Assembly: GCF_021083305.1 (NCBI RefSeq)
Contig: NZ_JAJFAY010000009.1
Location: 1-64,000, forward strand
DNA: 64,000 nucleotides
Reading direction: 5' to 3'
From: Haladaptatus sp. DYF46
GTDB taxonomy: Archaea > Halobacteriota > Halobacteria > Halobacteriales > Haladaptataceae
Of the stretch, positions 26,300 to 35,555 are shown one piece after another (position 1 is the first letter of the stretch; each line of letters begins with the position of its first letter). The translations under genes were made by a program, and so were the position numbers. A model generated the notes under the pieces. That model saw only the letters and a list, made by a program, of their open reading frames with translations. It was not told where the DNA came from and did not search any database.

Positions 26300-26600
26300 G
26301 TTTGGAAGATGAGACTACAGTAGGAATAGAGACCCGAAATGAGCGATTTAGAGCAAATTACTCCCTACAAGCGCTTCAAGCTGAATCCCAGAGGCCCTTT
26401 CTGATCACTTCTCTAATCTTTCACCGAATTACTGACTAGTCGAATCAGCGCTGCCGTTAACTACCTGGCGCTCACCGCCACAAAATCTGTTCTAACCGAG
26501 TCCAGTTTGCTTCAGCAGCGTAAGAACCGTGTTTGCCGCCACCACCGGAGACCGTGTGTATTCGCCAACCAATTTGGTTCATACAAGGAGACAAACAGCA
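26300..26600 (-). pseudogene. Decayed IS copy: left end plus transposase C-terminus
   Basis: GATGAGACTACAGTAGGAATAG and the bases that follow match 138-425 of the intact element. They include AAGCGCTTCAA, AATCAGCGCTGCCG and the transposase end, which on the minus strand reads GEYTRSPVVAANTVLTLLKQTGL. Similarity ends near 26600. The rest of 26114-26714 has no gene. Confidence 0.8.
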
Positions 26601-26714
26601 TGTCAAACCGGATAAATTAGGTTGCGTCTCTGCTATGGAGTAGATCTTCCCCTTCAGGAGCAAAGACGTCCCGAGTCTTTGACTGTAGTTCATTATGTGA
26701 ATCGCATAGAGATC

Positions 26715-27065
26715 TCAAACAGGGCCAAGATCGGTATAGGTCCACCGTTCAGATATTAATCCGTTTTCATCGAAGTGATGGAGATCGGCAAACCCGAATT
26801 CGATATGCTCACCCTTGAGCATACCTTCAAATCGTCCACGAACTACGACTGACCGATCGTCTACATGGAGTTCGTCGACAGCATGAGAACCCTCACTAAT
26901 AGGACGATGATTGAGATAAAATTCTTTGAAATCTTGGAAACCCTGAATCGTCGGTTGACCGGATCGATGGTACACAATCTCGGGAGCATAGAGATCAAAC
27001 AACGACTCGTACTCTTCTGCATCAACGTACTCGTAATACGATCGAATCACCGTTTCAAGTTCCAT
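26715..27065 (-). CDS. SnoaL-like/NTF2-fold protein
   Basis: This 116-residue protein of the NTF2-like/SnoaL fold starts with the typical helix (LETVIRSYYEYVDAEEYESLFDLYAPEIVYHR) and ends with FDENGLISERWTYTDLGPV. Such proteins are small ketosteroid-isomerase-like enzymes or binding proteins; the pocket residues do not define a substrate. It stands between two transposon remnants, with its own start at 27065. Confidence 0.75.
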   Translation of the reverse strand: MELETVIRSYYEYVDAEEYESLFDLYAPEIVYHRSGQPTIQGFQDFKEFYLNHRPISEGSHAVDELHVDDRSVVVRGRFEGMLKGEHIEFGFADLHHFDENGLISERWTYTDLGPV

Positions 27066-27135
27066 AGTGGGCTCTTGTGCATTAGCGTAGATTAGTTTTC
27101 TCTAAAAAGGACTGTATACATCAAACGCGGCGATT

Positions 27136-27260
27136 TTAACTTCTGCTCAAATCACTATCCCGAAATACTGTCTTAGCCGATGTTGATTTGTTCAGTAGGG
27201 TCAAAACCGTGATCGCCGTCACAACAGGCGATCGCATGTATTCGTCGGACAATTCACGCC
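27136..27260 (-). pseudogene. Transposase C-terminal remnant of the same IS family
   Basis: On the minus strand the frame gives LSDEYMRSPVVTAITVLTLLNKS, matching VTGEYKRSPVVTANTVLTLLKQT at the end of the intact transposase. The adjoining TTTTAACTTCTGCTC may be the decayed left end. It ends about 70 bases before the FAD oxidase start, so promoter sequences may have come with it. Confidence 0.75.
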
Positions 27261-27330
27261 ATACTAACACCGCTCCTCTCAAATTACCACTGACCGGAAC
27301 TTTATGTCTTAACGTTTGCTTCAATGCTGT

Positions 27331-28734
27331 ATGGAATATGACTGCTCATTCCTCACGAACCTCAAGTTGGACGGTGAGGTTTCCCAGAGTCATTCCGATC
27401 TGGGGAACCACGCGGGGGACTTTGGCACCCGAGAAGCGGACGAAGTCGAACCAGACGTTGTTGTCTTCGCCGAATCAACTGCGGACGTTGCCGCAGTCGT
27501 GAAAGCTGCGAACGATCACGGTGTCCCAGTCACTCCGTATGCTGCAGGAACGGGACTAGAGGGAAACGCCACACCGATCGCCAGTGGTATTAGTCTCGAC
27601 ACAACGCGGATGGATGCTGTCCGAGACATTCGGCCTGACGACCTCCAAATCGATGTGGAAGCAGGAATCATTGGCGACGAAGTGAATGAGGCGCTTGAGC
27701 GGTACGGATTGTTCTTCCCGCCGTTGCCGTCTTCCGGTGCGATTTCTACTATTGGGGGAATGATTGCTACCGACGCGTCCGGCCAACGGACCGTAAAGTA
27801 CGGAGAAGTTGCTGATTGGATACTTGAACTAGAAGTGGTGTTGGCTGACGGATCAGTCATCGAAGCCGGAAGTAAAGCGGCAAAGACGTCAAGCGGGTAC
27901 AATCTGAAAGAACTCCTCATCGGCAGCGAAGGAACGTTAGGCATCATCACCCGAGCAACCCTCGAACTTGCTGGGCGTCCCGAACAGGTCAAAGGTGGCC
28001 GTGCTGTCTTTCCAACGCTGAACAACGCTACTGAGGCGATCTCCGATGCAATCACGTCGGGTGTAGACGTGGCTAAAATAGAACTCATTGACGACCAGAC
28101 CGCAATGCTGGCCAACGAATATGCCGATGTCGATCTACCGAAACAACCAATGGTGTTTGTGGAATTCCACGCCAACCACGGCATTGAAGAGGAGATCGAC
28201 TTTTGTCGTACCATCTTTGAAGGGCACGACCTCGACCGGATGGAAATTGCTTCGGGTGAGAAGATGGAACGGCTCTGGCAAGTTCGAAAGGATATCACCT
28301 ACGCCGCCGAAGAGCACGAACCTGATCTCGACATTGGGCCACCTGGCGACGTGACTGTCCCCATCAGCCGATATCCTGAGATGATCGCGGAGGTTGTTGC
28401 CGTCGCTAAGGAGTACGACTTCTTTATTCCGTGCTTTGGTCACGCTGGAGATGGTAATCTACACTACTTTGTACTCGCTGACTACGACAATCCTGACGAG
28501 GCTGCCCGCGCTCGCGAGGCGTATGCGGAACTCGTTGAACGTGCCATCGAACTCGACGGAACCGCAACCGGCGAACACGGCATCGGAATCGGGAAACAAA
28601 AATTCATGGAACAGGAGCACGGTACGGCCGCGATCGATGCGATGCGAGCAATCAAACGTGCACTCGATCCAAAGGGAACACTGAATCCTGGAAAAATCAT
28701 CCCGTCCGAAAAATCTGTCGAAGACGGTCAATAG
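27331..28734 (+). CDS. FAD-linked oxidase, GlcD-type (glycolate/D-lactate dehydrogenase family)
   Basis: This 467-residue flavoprotein has an N-terminal FAD-binding domain (PYAAGTGLEGNATPIASGISLDTTRM; FFPPLPSSGAISTIGGMIATDASGQRTVKYGEVADW; YNLKELLIGSEGTLGIITRATLEL). The C-terminal oxidase domain has metal-ligand motifs PGDVTVPISRYPEM, CFGHAGDGNLHYF and TATGEHGIGIGKQ. It should oxidise a 2-hydroxy acid such as glycolate or D-lactate to the 2-oxo acid. No GlcE/GlcF genes follow. The ATG at 27331 gives the familiar MEYDCSFL start. The BASS transporter is convergent just downstream. Confidence 0.88.
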   Translation: MEYDCSFLTNLKLDGEVSQSHSDLGNHAGDFGTREADEVEPDVVVFAESTADVAAVVKAANDHGVPVTPYAAGTGLEGNATPIASGISLDTTRMDAVRDIRPDDLQIDVEAGIIGDEVNEALERYGLFFPPLPSSGAISTIGGMIATDASGQRTVKYGEVADWILELEVVLADGSVIEAGSKAAKTSSGYNLKELLIGSEGTLGIITRATLELAGRPEQVKGGRAVFPTLNNATEAISDAITSGVDVAKIELIDDQTAMLANEYADVDLPKQPMVFVEFHANHGIEEEIDFCRTIFEGHDLDRMEIASGEKMERLWQVRKDITYAAEEHEPDLDIGPPGDVTVPISRYPEMIAEVVAVAKEYDFFIPCFGHAGDGNLHYFVLADYDNPDEAARAREAYAELVERAIELDGTATGEHGIGIGKQKFMEQEHGTAAIDAMRAIKRALDPKGTLNPGKIIPSEKSVEDGQ

Positions 28735-28763
28735 TCAGGGTCAACATAGAGACACCGACTCTA

Positions 28764-29756
28764 TCAGTCTGTTCCTGCTGTACTGTGATCAGTTTGTGGT
28801 TTGTGATTATCGTCGGTTTTGCGAGCGAAATAAGTCGCGAGCGTGGGGCCGACGATGAGCATCCAGACGCTGAACAGTGCAGGAAGGAGCGCTGTCAGCG
28901 GACTGAAAAACGCAACTGCGAGCGCAGTCGCCAATCCCGAGTTTTGTAGCCCTACTTCAAATGTACAGGCACGAATTCGATCCTCTGGCATGTTTGCTGC
29001 GTGCCCGATCGCATACCCAGAACCAAATCCGACCGTATTATGGATGATCATCGCAGCGACCGCTATCGCACTCACGGAGAGGATATTCTCGGCGTTGAGA
29101 CCAACCACAGCCGAGACGATAACGACAATAGCGATCACGCTAATCGAGGGAAAGACGACTAAGCTAGTCTCTGCGGCGGTCGGTGCCTTTCGTTCCATCA
29201 GCTGACGGATTATGACACCTGCGACGACGGGAATGAACACTACGAACAAGATCTCCTGAAACATTTCGGCGAATGTAACCTGTACATCCGCGCCAGCGAG
29301 AAAGAGTACCCACGCTGGCATCACAATCGGGGCGACGATAGTGGTTAATGACGTGATCGCAATCGAGAGTGCAACGTCTCCCTTTCCTAAATACGTCATG
29401 ACGTTCGACGACGTTCCGCCCGGAGCAGCCCCGAGGAGAATGATACCAATTCCGATTTCTGTAGGCAGATTGAAAATTTGTACCAAGAGGTACGCCGTAA
29501 TTGGCATGATCGTCCATTGTGCGAGCGACCCAATGACTACATCTCGTGGCCGGTCAACGATTCGTTTGAGATCGACCGGCGTCAGTGTTAGCCCCATCCC
29601 AAGCATAACAACACCCAACAACGGGGAGATATAGCTGCCAATCCATGTGAATAGCTCCGGCTGATAGAGCGCTAACAACGAAGCGACAATCACCCAGACG
29701 ACGAAATATTTGTTTATAAAGTCAGAAGCGTTCTCTAATTTTGATAAAGATGTCAT
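28764..29756 (-). CDS. Bile acid:sodium symporter (BASS) family transporter
   Basis: This 330-residue protein has about ten helices and the BASS-type sequence LLGAAPGGTSSNVMTYLGKGDVALSIAITSLTTIVAP (about 108-144), whose Gly/Ser/Asn residues line the sodium sites. The second crossover is EVGLQNSGLATALAV. Relatives move organic anions such as 2-oxo acids, pantoate or bile acids with Na+. Its convergent neighbour is a 2-hydroxy-acid oxidase, so an organic-acid substrate is plausible. It is not an ArsB/Acr3 transporter by these motifs. Confidence 0.85.
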   Translation of the reverse strand: MTSLSKLENASDFINKYFVVWVIVASLLALYQPELFTWIGSYISPLLGVVMLGMGLTLTPVDLKRIVDRPRDVVIGSLAQWTIMPITAYLLVQIFNLPTEIGIGIILLGAAPGGTSSNVMTYLGKGDVALSIAITSLTTIVAPIVMPAWVLFLAGADVQVTFAEMFQEILFVVFIPVVAGVIIRQLMERKAPTAAETSLVVFPSISVIAIVVIVSAVVGLNAENILSVSAIAVAAMIIHNTVGFGSGYAIGHAANMPEDRIRACTFEVGLQNSGLATALAVAFFSPLTALLPALFSVWMLIVGPTLATYFARKTDDNHKPQTDHSTAGTD

Positions 29757-30071
29757 AGTCTCGTTATGCTCCGTTAGACCTGTTAGGCTGATTCCGGAGC
29801 CGGAGATAGAGCGTTTGAATTGATTTGGCCTCCCGGAGCATGCAAGTTTTCACAGATACCAATAAGAACTGGTGTGGTTTCAGCTGAGTATGCATTAGTA
29901 ACGAACCTATACAGGGATTTAGCTGATCAATTTTTATAATTAACTATTAAGGCAGTATATTCAAGTGGATCATATTCTCTCCAATAAGACGGACCGTACT
30001 GTAGCCTTAGACACTCCAAGTGGTATGAGTCGCGACATCATTCAATAGTCGTATTAGACAAGAGACAGTCC
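29757..30071. other. Intergenic region, about 315 bases
   Basis: Upstream of the BASS gene the sequence is AT-rich around 29925-29965, with no ORF or obvious repeat. The BASS promoter should lie in the first 60 bases. Confidence 0.3.
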
Positions 30072-30377
30072 TCAAGAAAAGGATAGAGATACTGGGCCAA
30101 TCCGACTCTTGATCGGACGGTTCGCATTGCCACTTCCAAGGTTCTCAATAGGTCGATCGGTGAACCCGTCGTCACTGACTGGCACGAGTTTGCTGTGAAT
30201 GCCATCAGACGGATACTCAACACGGTTATCAAACATGAACAGCGGCTGGTCTAGATGAACCATGTTGGCCTGGTTGAGGGGTTTATTGGCACGTCTTCCT
30301 GGACGATTATCCCACAGTGATTCCATTCGAATTGGACAATGCTCATCGAAGAACTTGGCAAAATCACCCTGGCCCAA
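30072..30377 (-). pseudogene. Unidentified protein fragment
   Basis: This 101-residue frame (MGQGDFAKFFDEHCPIRMESLWDNRPGRR...) has protein-like composition but no domain I recognise. No partner gene flanks it on the same strand before the BASS gene. Its position beside the structured region at 30412-30659 suggests a leftover of mobile or plasmid DNA. It may also be a chance ORF. Confidence 0.25.
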
Positions 30378-30411
30378 TTGTTGTTCTCACCGATGCCTAC
30401 CGTCAACTAAG

Positions 30412-30659
30412 ATTACACTGTCGTAATTAACGCCCGAACGTGAACCGTAATCACGCTAGACCCGTTCTCCAACCATTTTCCACCTCGAAAGTTCGGTGAG
30501 AAAAGTGAGAATAATTACACTCCACAGTAGCCGACCGTTCGTTCCGCATCAAAGGGGAGCGCAATTTGCGCCCCCCTTGTCATCTGTGGAAGAGTACTCC
30601 GGAACTGCTTCGGGGCAAGATTACGCCCCGCGTTCGAGGGATAATTACGACAGTGTAAT
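30412..30659. repeat. 18-bp inverted repeats enclosing two GC-rich hairpins
   Basis: ATTACACTGTCGTAATTA (30412-30429) and TAATTACGACAGTGTAAT (30642-30659) are exact reverse complements. Between them are a hairpin built on GCGCAATTTGCGC with AAGGGG/CCCCTT arms (30552-30578) and a second stem CGGGGC/GCCCCG (30611-30630). The right repeat touches the stop codon of the coiled-coil gene at 30659. Possible roles are a terminator cluster, the ends of a small mobile element, or a replication or partition site; the sequence does not decide. Confidence 0.6.
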
Positions 30660-31552
30660 TATCGCGTTTCGTCACCTCCCTGTTCGAGTGCAGCCCGTGA
30701 CTGTTCGGCAGCGAACTCACGGAACTCGTCTGCGTCAGCAATCAACCGAGCAGCCTGTCCACCCCGCTCGCCGGGTTCGAAGCGAACGAGGTTACCCTCG
30801 TCGTCCCACTCGCCTGACGCACTCACACCACCGTCTCGCCGAGTGTGACGCGCCAGCATTTTCATTGACCGCTGCACTGTATTTGTGTTCGGATCATGAA
30901 TCCCGGCACGATGTTCCAACCGACGACGGCATGCCGACGAATCAAGTTCGAGCTTCCCGCCTTTCGTCTTCTGTGCTGATTCGATGAACTCGCGCCAGAG
31001 GAACGTCATCCGATGCTTGTTCCCCGACAGAGGCGAGTCGGTATCCTCCCGCTCAGCGGCCAGTCTCGCGGCCGTCTTTCGTTGAATGTCGAGGTCGTGA
31101 GTCACATCCGAGTTGATGAGGTCGCTTACGTCCACTCGGTCGTGTTCGATGTCCTGGAGCCGTTGCTCGTGATTCTCGAACACACGCGTCGTCACGTTGT
31201 CGACCCGTGTTTCCAGCGCGTCTGTGGAAAACGTCCATTGTTGGCGGATGTGTGCAATCGCGGCGTCGGCCACGGCCTCGGCGCGGTCGGCCCGATCGTG
31301 TGCGTCGGCCAGTTCTTCCTTGACTTTCTTATGATCTTGCTCGAGCGTCTCGACGTGTTGCTGAAGCGATTTGGTCTGCTCAGCCTGCTGCTGGATTACC
31401 GCCCACATCGTTTCCCGGCTTGGGGGCTCCTGCTCTGCCGTGACCGCGTTCGATGTGTTCGGCTCTGGCACATCCATCCCAATCGCAGCGGCAAAGTCGT
31501 CGTCTAATGCCGTGTTCGCATCAATTTCGTCGGGCGACAGTCCGATCGACAT
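30659..31552 (-). CDS. Plasmid-type coiled-coil protein, possible DNA-binding
   Basis: This protein of about 297 residues has an acidic N-terminus. A long coiled coil follows (about 50-135: QQQAEQTKSLQQHVETLEQDHKKVKEELADAHDRADRAEAVADAAIAHI). The basic C-terminal domain (about 195-290: KHRMTFLWREFIESAQKTKGGKLELDSSACRRRLEHRAGIHDPNTNTVQRSMKMLARHT) has the look of a winged helix. I recall similar proteins on haloarchaeal plasmids, usually without function. GC content is higher than the surroundings. The ATG at 31552 is preferred; a GTG at 31558 is possible. A smaller HTH gene lies just upstream. A replication or partition role is inference. Confidence 0.6.
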   Translation of the reverse strand: MSIGLSPDEIDANTALDDDFAAAIGMDVPEPNTSNAVTAEQEPPSRETMWAVIQQQAEQTKSLQQHVETLEQDHKKVKEELADAHDRADRAEAVADAAIAHIRQQWTFSTDALETRVDNVTTRVFENHEQRLQDIEHDRVDVSDLINSDVTHDLDIQRKTAARLAAEREDTDSPLSGNKHRMTFLWREFIESAQKTKGGKLELDSSACRRRLEHRAGIHDPNTNTVQRSMKMLARHTRRDGGVSASGEWDDEGNLVRFEPGERGGQAARLIADADEFREFAAEQSRAALEQGGDETR

Positions 31553-31580
31553 CAGCACTCACCTCCGAAATCCGTCGTTC

Positions 31581-31919
31581 TCATTGGTGTTCCCCCAATG
31601 GTGGAAGTCCAAGATCCTCGGGTGATAGCTCTTCCAACTGATTCGCAACAGATGACATTCGTTGTTGTTCGGGATCGTATAGCTCGTACTGGATCAACCA
31701 CAGGCGAGCTGTTGTCTGAGATACGTTGAAGTGAGCAGCGGTGCCAGCGATTGTTCCTGCCTGCTCGAAGGCAGCTCGCAACTTCTCTGGATCACGGTAC
31801 GGATGCTGCTTGAGTTCGTTGGCTGTCGTCAGCGAGGAGACGCGCTTTGAGAGACTGTCAGAGGATGTGGAGGAGTCCGTCGACGACGAACTCGGATGAT
31901 TCTGCTTCGAAGACATTGC
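31581..31919 (-). CDS. Small HTH protein of plasmid type
   Basis: The frame starting at 31919 encodes about 112 residues. The N-terminus is Ser-rich and likely disordered. An HTH at about 52-82 reads LRAAFEQAGTIAGTAAHFNVSQTTARLWLIQY, and a short acidic tail follows. A longer frame reaches 32009, but its first 30 residues look non-native. It ends 28 bases before the coiled-coil gene, so the two probably form an operon. It may be a transcriptional or replication regulator. Confidence 0.55.
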   Translation of the reverse strand, partial: AMSSKQNHPSSSSTDSSTSSDSLSKRVSSLTTANELKQHPYRDPEKLRAAFEQAGTIAGTAAHFNVSQTTARLWLIQYELYDPEQQRMSSVANQLEELSPEDLGLPPLGEHQ

Positions 31920-32009
31920 CCACTGATCTAGGCGGCACTGCGCGTCCGATGGCGGGGAAACTTTACAAGAACTGGATTCGTAGTTTCGAGTACTCTGGGA
32001 CATGATCAT

Positions 32010-32351
32010 AGACTTGTAACTGGGTCATGCTACGCCAGAGACGGTCGGTGCGCCCGCGAACGAGTGCTTAGATCCCACAGACGTTCGCTGCTTTGCGCAC
32101 CGGCAGCAGTTATCCCGAGAGCCATGCGGTTGGCGTATGCCGCCCGACAACGTCAACTGACGAGCTATCCAAGCGAGTGGGTCGGGAACTCACCTCCGGC
32201 GTGGCTATTGCTTCTCACCGGGATGTATTATTTGCACCGCCGTTTACGACGTAAAATCATATGAAATGTTTTAGAAACACAGCAGTATTTCCCACTGGGT
32301 TATTAAAACAGGAATGAACGACAAAAAGGACTTCTGAACTACCTAGCAGTC
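32010..32351. other. Intergenic region, about 340 bases
   Basis: No gene is supported. The sequence around 32265-32325 is AT-rich. Boundary between the plasmid-type HTH/coiled-coil pair and the FilR1-like regulator, which converge on nothing recognisable here. Confidence 0.3.
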
Positions 32352-33461
32352 CTATTCGAGCAATATCTCGGAAGCAGGCCGTGCCTTCACTCGATAGGAT
32401 TCATACAGCTCTAACCCCCAGTCAACGAGCTGGTCGCTCGAACTGATGATCATCGCAATATGCCGTCCACTTCCTACCTCGTTGTATGCTGCAACAGCGA
32501 CCTTGCGATCGTCGTAGAGTCCAATTCCGAGCGTCTGGGGCCTTTCCATCACGAGCGGCCGATAGTTATCGTACCTACCACTCTTGACTGCATACCGTGT
32601 CGCTCTACTGGCAGCTGCTTCTTTGGCCGTTGGCCAGTCCAGAATGGCCTCCGATTCGATGCCGAGTTCCAGTAGTCCGCGATAAGCTTGAAAGAGAACG
32701 GGGTTATAAACCGAACAGAGGCATCGGAATTGGCTGATGTTTCGGTCATACAGTTTGAGACACGTTTCGAGAACCGACGCTGGATTGCGTGGATTAGAAA
32801 CGACGAGGTCAGCATCAACGAGTGCTGCGACTGGGAACGTAGCAGCATCCAGCGGAAGTCGCTGCAGCCACGGTGCTTTTTCGATGAGTTGCTCAACGGC
32901 CGTGCACAGTTCACCGTACGCAAAACAGACGTCCTTTCCTGTGGATGTGATTCGTTGAAGACCCCCCTCGTCAGAGACCCATTCGTACTCAGCAAAGGTC
33001 GCAAGAATACGCCGAATCGTCGATTGAGACGGCAAATCACTCGAAATAGTCTGTAGCTCACTCAGTCGATACGGGTGCTTCGTAAGCGCCTGTAAAAGGA
33101 TGAATGGATGCGCAGATCGGGAGAGATACGAGAGGGCTTCGATGGAGATTGTCTGCAGACAGTTTTCGATTACCTCGAGAAACAAGAGGCCACCTGCAGT
33201 CACCTTTATCCCATCCTCGTGACCGTTCACTAATCCCTGTTCCTGGAACGCAGTGAGATGAGGGGAGACAGCTTGGCGAGAGACATCGGCAGTGTTCGCA
33301 ACTGCAGTTTGTGTCGTCGGGGTAGGAAGCTCCCTGAATGCACGTAAAATGGCCAAACGCGCTGATTCGACCGTCTCGCTAATGACGGAGCGAACGTCGA
33401 GGTCTTCATCAGTGAGAGGGTGTCGTACAGTGACAGTCACGGTTTGGCACCGGTGATGCAC
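32352..33461 (-). CDS. FilR1-type two-wing transcriptional regulator
   Basis: This 369-residue protein has two winged-helix regions: about 40-95 (TQTAVANTADVSRQAVSPHLTAFQEQGLV) and about 110-170 (LSELQTISSDLPSQSTIRRILATFAEYEWV). A C-terminal domain with PQTLGIGLYDDRKVAVAAYNE follows, as in archaeal regulators related to FilR1 (DUF1724). Such proteins bind an unknown small ligand. The start is a GTG at 33461; no better ATG is near. It is divergent from the P450 gene at 33660 and probably controls it. Confidence 0.75.
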   Translation of the reverse strand: MHHRCQTVTVTVRHPLTDEDLDVRSVISETVESARLAILRAFRELPTPTTQTAVANTADVSRQAVSPHLTAFQEQGLVNGHEDGIKVTAGGLLFLEVIENCLQTISIEALSYLSRSAHPFILLQALTKHPYRLSELQTISSDLPSQSTIRRILATFAEYEWVSDEGGLQRITSTGKDVCFAYGELCTAVEQLIEKAPWLQRLPLDAATFPVAALVDADLVVSNPRNPASVLETCLKLYDRNISQFRCLCSVYNPVLFQAYRGLLELGIESEAILDWPTAKEAAASRATRYAVKSGRYDNYRPLVMERPQTLGIGLYDDRKVAVAAYNEVGSGRHIAMIISSSDQLVDWGLELYESYRVKARPASEILLE

Positions 33462-33659
33462 GTTCGATTTCCCGTTCTAATATAGGATTTGATTTGGGCT
33501 GAGATAATTGTATGATGTTCAGATTAATCACAAAGAATACGAAAACAGGCGACACTAATCGGCTAAATAGCTTATACAATTGTCATAGCAACGCAATCAG
33601 GTTGTAAGATGTAGAATTGAGTCAGTGGCTTTATCTGACTCCTCGATTGTTGTGGGTGT

Positions 33660-34997
33660 ATGAATCCGGAACCGCGGCAGCCTCCCTCCCCGTCCGGTCT
33701 CCCGGTCCTCGGCCACACTCTCGATTTCGCTCGCGATCCATTCGAGTTCACGTACAATGCAATCGAAGAGTGTGGCGATATCTATCGGTTGGTTCTTCCA
33801 ACCGAAGAAATCTATGTGTTAGCCCACCCCGAATTTTTTAGACAAGTCTTGATCGATGACGTTGAGGCATTCGGTAAAACAGAGGATTTCCAGATGGCGT
33901 TCGGTCAAGGAGTGCTCGCTACCGAGGGCGATCAATGGCGCCGACAGCGGAACATTCTCCAACCATTGTTTCACCGCAAGCAAGTCGCTGGCTACGGAGA
34001 CTACATGGTTGAGGCAACACAGCGTCGTCTCAAGACATGGTCACCAGGCGAAACATGCGATATCGAATCGGAGATGAAAAATCTCACCCTCGAAATCCTC
34101 TTTGCGACACTCTTCGGCCGTGAGCTAGCACCAGGAGAAGGGAACGAACTCCGAGCCGCATCAGATGGTCTCAATAGCTGGTTTGCACCAACGTCCTGGT
34201 TGCTACCGAATTGGGTCCCGACACCGTCACGCCGCCACTTTTCCGAATCAAAGGAACAGCTTCGATCAGAAATTCGCAGACTGCTTTCTGAACATGGTGA
34301 AAAGTCAAAGCCTGACAGTCTCCATCAAGAAACACTCTTATCAAAACTTGCAGAGGCTCGTGAAGCGAGCGGTCAGGATCATCTGAGTACCGAGGAAGTC
34401 GAAGGACAGCTACTCACGATGCTCTTTGCAGGCTATGAAACGACTGCGGCCGCTCTTGGGTTTGCTTGGTACGCATTGGCCCAAAATCCCGAGATTCAAC
34501 AAGCGTTTCACGAGGAACTCGATGCAGTACTAGACGGCAATCCACCGACACATGCGGACATCACTGACTTAGAACTCACACAGCGGATTGTGACCGAAAC
34601 ACTTCGTATGTACCCGCCGGTACACACGATTCCTCGCCAAACAACACAGGATGTGAACGTCGATGGATATCGAATTCCAGCGGATACACAAGTTCATCTC
34701 CCACTGTTAGCGATCCACCGCGATGAGCGATTCTATGACGATCCGTCGTCATTCCATCCAGATCGGTGGACAGGTGAGTTTGAGGACTCGCTACCTGACT
34801 ACGCATTTATTCCATTCGGTGGCGGACGTCGGACGTGTATCGGGCGAGAATTCGCGACACTGGAAGCAACGCTTGTGTTAGCGACGATCGGTCAACACTG
34901 GACGCTTGAATGGATGGGAAAAGAAGCAGTTTCAATCGAACCAGAAATGACGATGAAGACAAAAAATGGGCTCCCGATGCAACTTCGGCCGCGGTAA
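33660..34997 (+). CDS. Cytochrome P450 (second)
   Basis: This 445-residue soluble P450 has I-helix AGYETT (about 257-262), K-helix ETLRMYPP, HPDRW, and haem loop FIPFGGGRRTCIGREFA with Cys at about 393. It aligns with the P450 at 20877-22208 throughout, including the conserved N-terminal PxxGxPxLGxxL...DPFEF. A divergent FilR1-like regulator lies upstream and a small HTH gene 80 bases downstream. Electron-transfer partners are not encoded nearby. The substrate is unknown. Confidence 0.92.
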   Translation: MNPEPRQPPSPSGLPVLGHTLDFARDPFEFTYNAIEECGDIYRLVLPTEEIYVLAHPEFFRQVLIDDVEAFGKTEDFQMAFGQGVLATEGDQWRRQRNILQPLFHRKQVAGYGDYMVEATQRRLKTWSPGETCDIESEMKNLTLEILFATLFGRELAPGEGNELRAASDGLNSWFAPTSWLLPNWVPTPSRRHFSESKEQLRSEIRRLLSEHGEKSKPDSLHQETLLSKLAEAREASGQDHLSTEEVEGQLLTMLFAGYETTAAALGFAWYALAQNPEIQQAFHEELDAVLDGNPPTHADITDLELTQRIVTETLRMYPPVHTIPRQTTQDVNVDGYRIPADTQVHLPLLAIHRDERFYDDPSSFHPDRWTGEFEDSLPDYAFIPFGGGRRTCIGREFATLEATLVLATIGQHWTLEWMGKEAVSIEPEMTMKTKNGLPMQLRPR

Positions 34998-35077
34998 GTA
35001 TACTCGTCGGCTCTTCTGTCGGTAGATTCGGTCAGTGTGTGAGTAAGACCTATTAGTCGTCACTAGTCCTCTCATAT

Positions 35078-35512
35078 ATGAAGATAGAAGACGATGGGTT
35101 GACGGAGGGGACAGTACTCCCAGAGGAACGAGTAGCGAGATTCGAGCAACTACTGGATGAAAACACCAAGTTAGAACTCACGGAGACGATGGCCACGGTC
35201 TGTGGAGTTCATAAAGCAGCATTCCGTGTATACCTCATCGTTCTCGATCATCCCCACAGTACGATCGCTGAAATCTCGGAAATTCTCGACCGTGATCAGA
35301 GTACAATTGGGAAGCAACTGCAACCGCTGTATGACCAGGAATTGGTCACTCGGTATCCGCGCACAGTCAATAGTGGTGGTGTCAAGTATCTTCACGTCGC
35401 TCAACCACTCGCAGAAACCACGGAGTGGCTACAGCAGGAGTTGGATAGATGGACAGCTGCGGTAGTGGCCCAAATTTCGCAACTCAGTGTAAACGAGTCT
35501 AGTGTCTGCTAA
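35078..35512 (+). CDS. TrmB/MarR-like HTH regulator
   Basis: This 144-residue protein has a winged helix at about 45-105 (GVHKAAFRVYLIVLDHPHSTIAEISEILDRDQSTIGKQLQPLYDQELVTRYPRTVNSGGVKYLH) and a C-terminal helix for dimerisation. There is no sugar-binding domain as in full-length TrmB. It follows the second P450 on the same strand with its own space of 80 bases, so it may be a second local regulator. The ATG at 35078 is the only reasonable start. Confidence 0.75.
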   Translation: MKIEDDGLTEGTVLPEERVARFEQLLDENTKLELTETMATVCGVHKAAFRVYLIVLDHPHSTIAEISEILDRDQSTIGKQLQPLYDQELVTRYPRTVNSGGVKYLHVAQPLAETTEWLQQELDRWTAAVVAQISQLSVNESSVC

Positions 35513-35555
35513 GCAGTACAGTGCCATAGATGGTGGGAGGAGACCACTGTTCACC

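Noticed and set aside
27516..28298. Long minus-strand frame of 260 codons
   Set aside because: Entirely antisense to the GlcD-type oxidase; Ser/Ile-rich as expected for a shadow frame.
28764..29756. Reading the BASS protein as an arsenite exporter
   Set aside because: The sodium-site motif is of the BASS type and no arsenic gene lies nearby.
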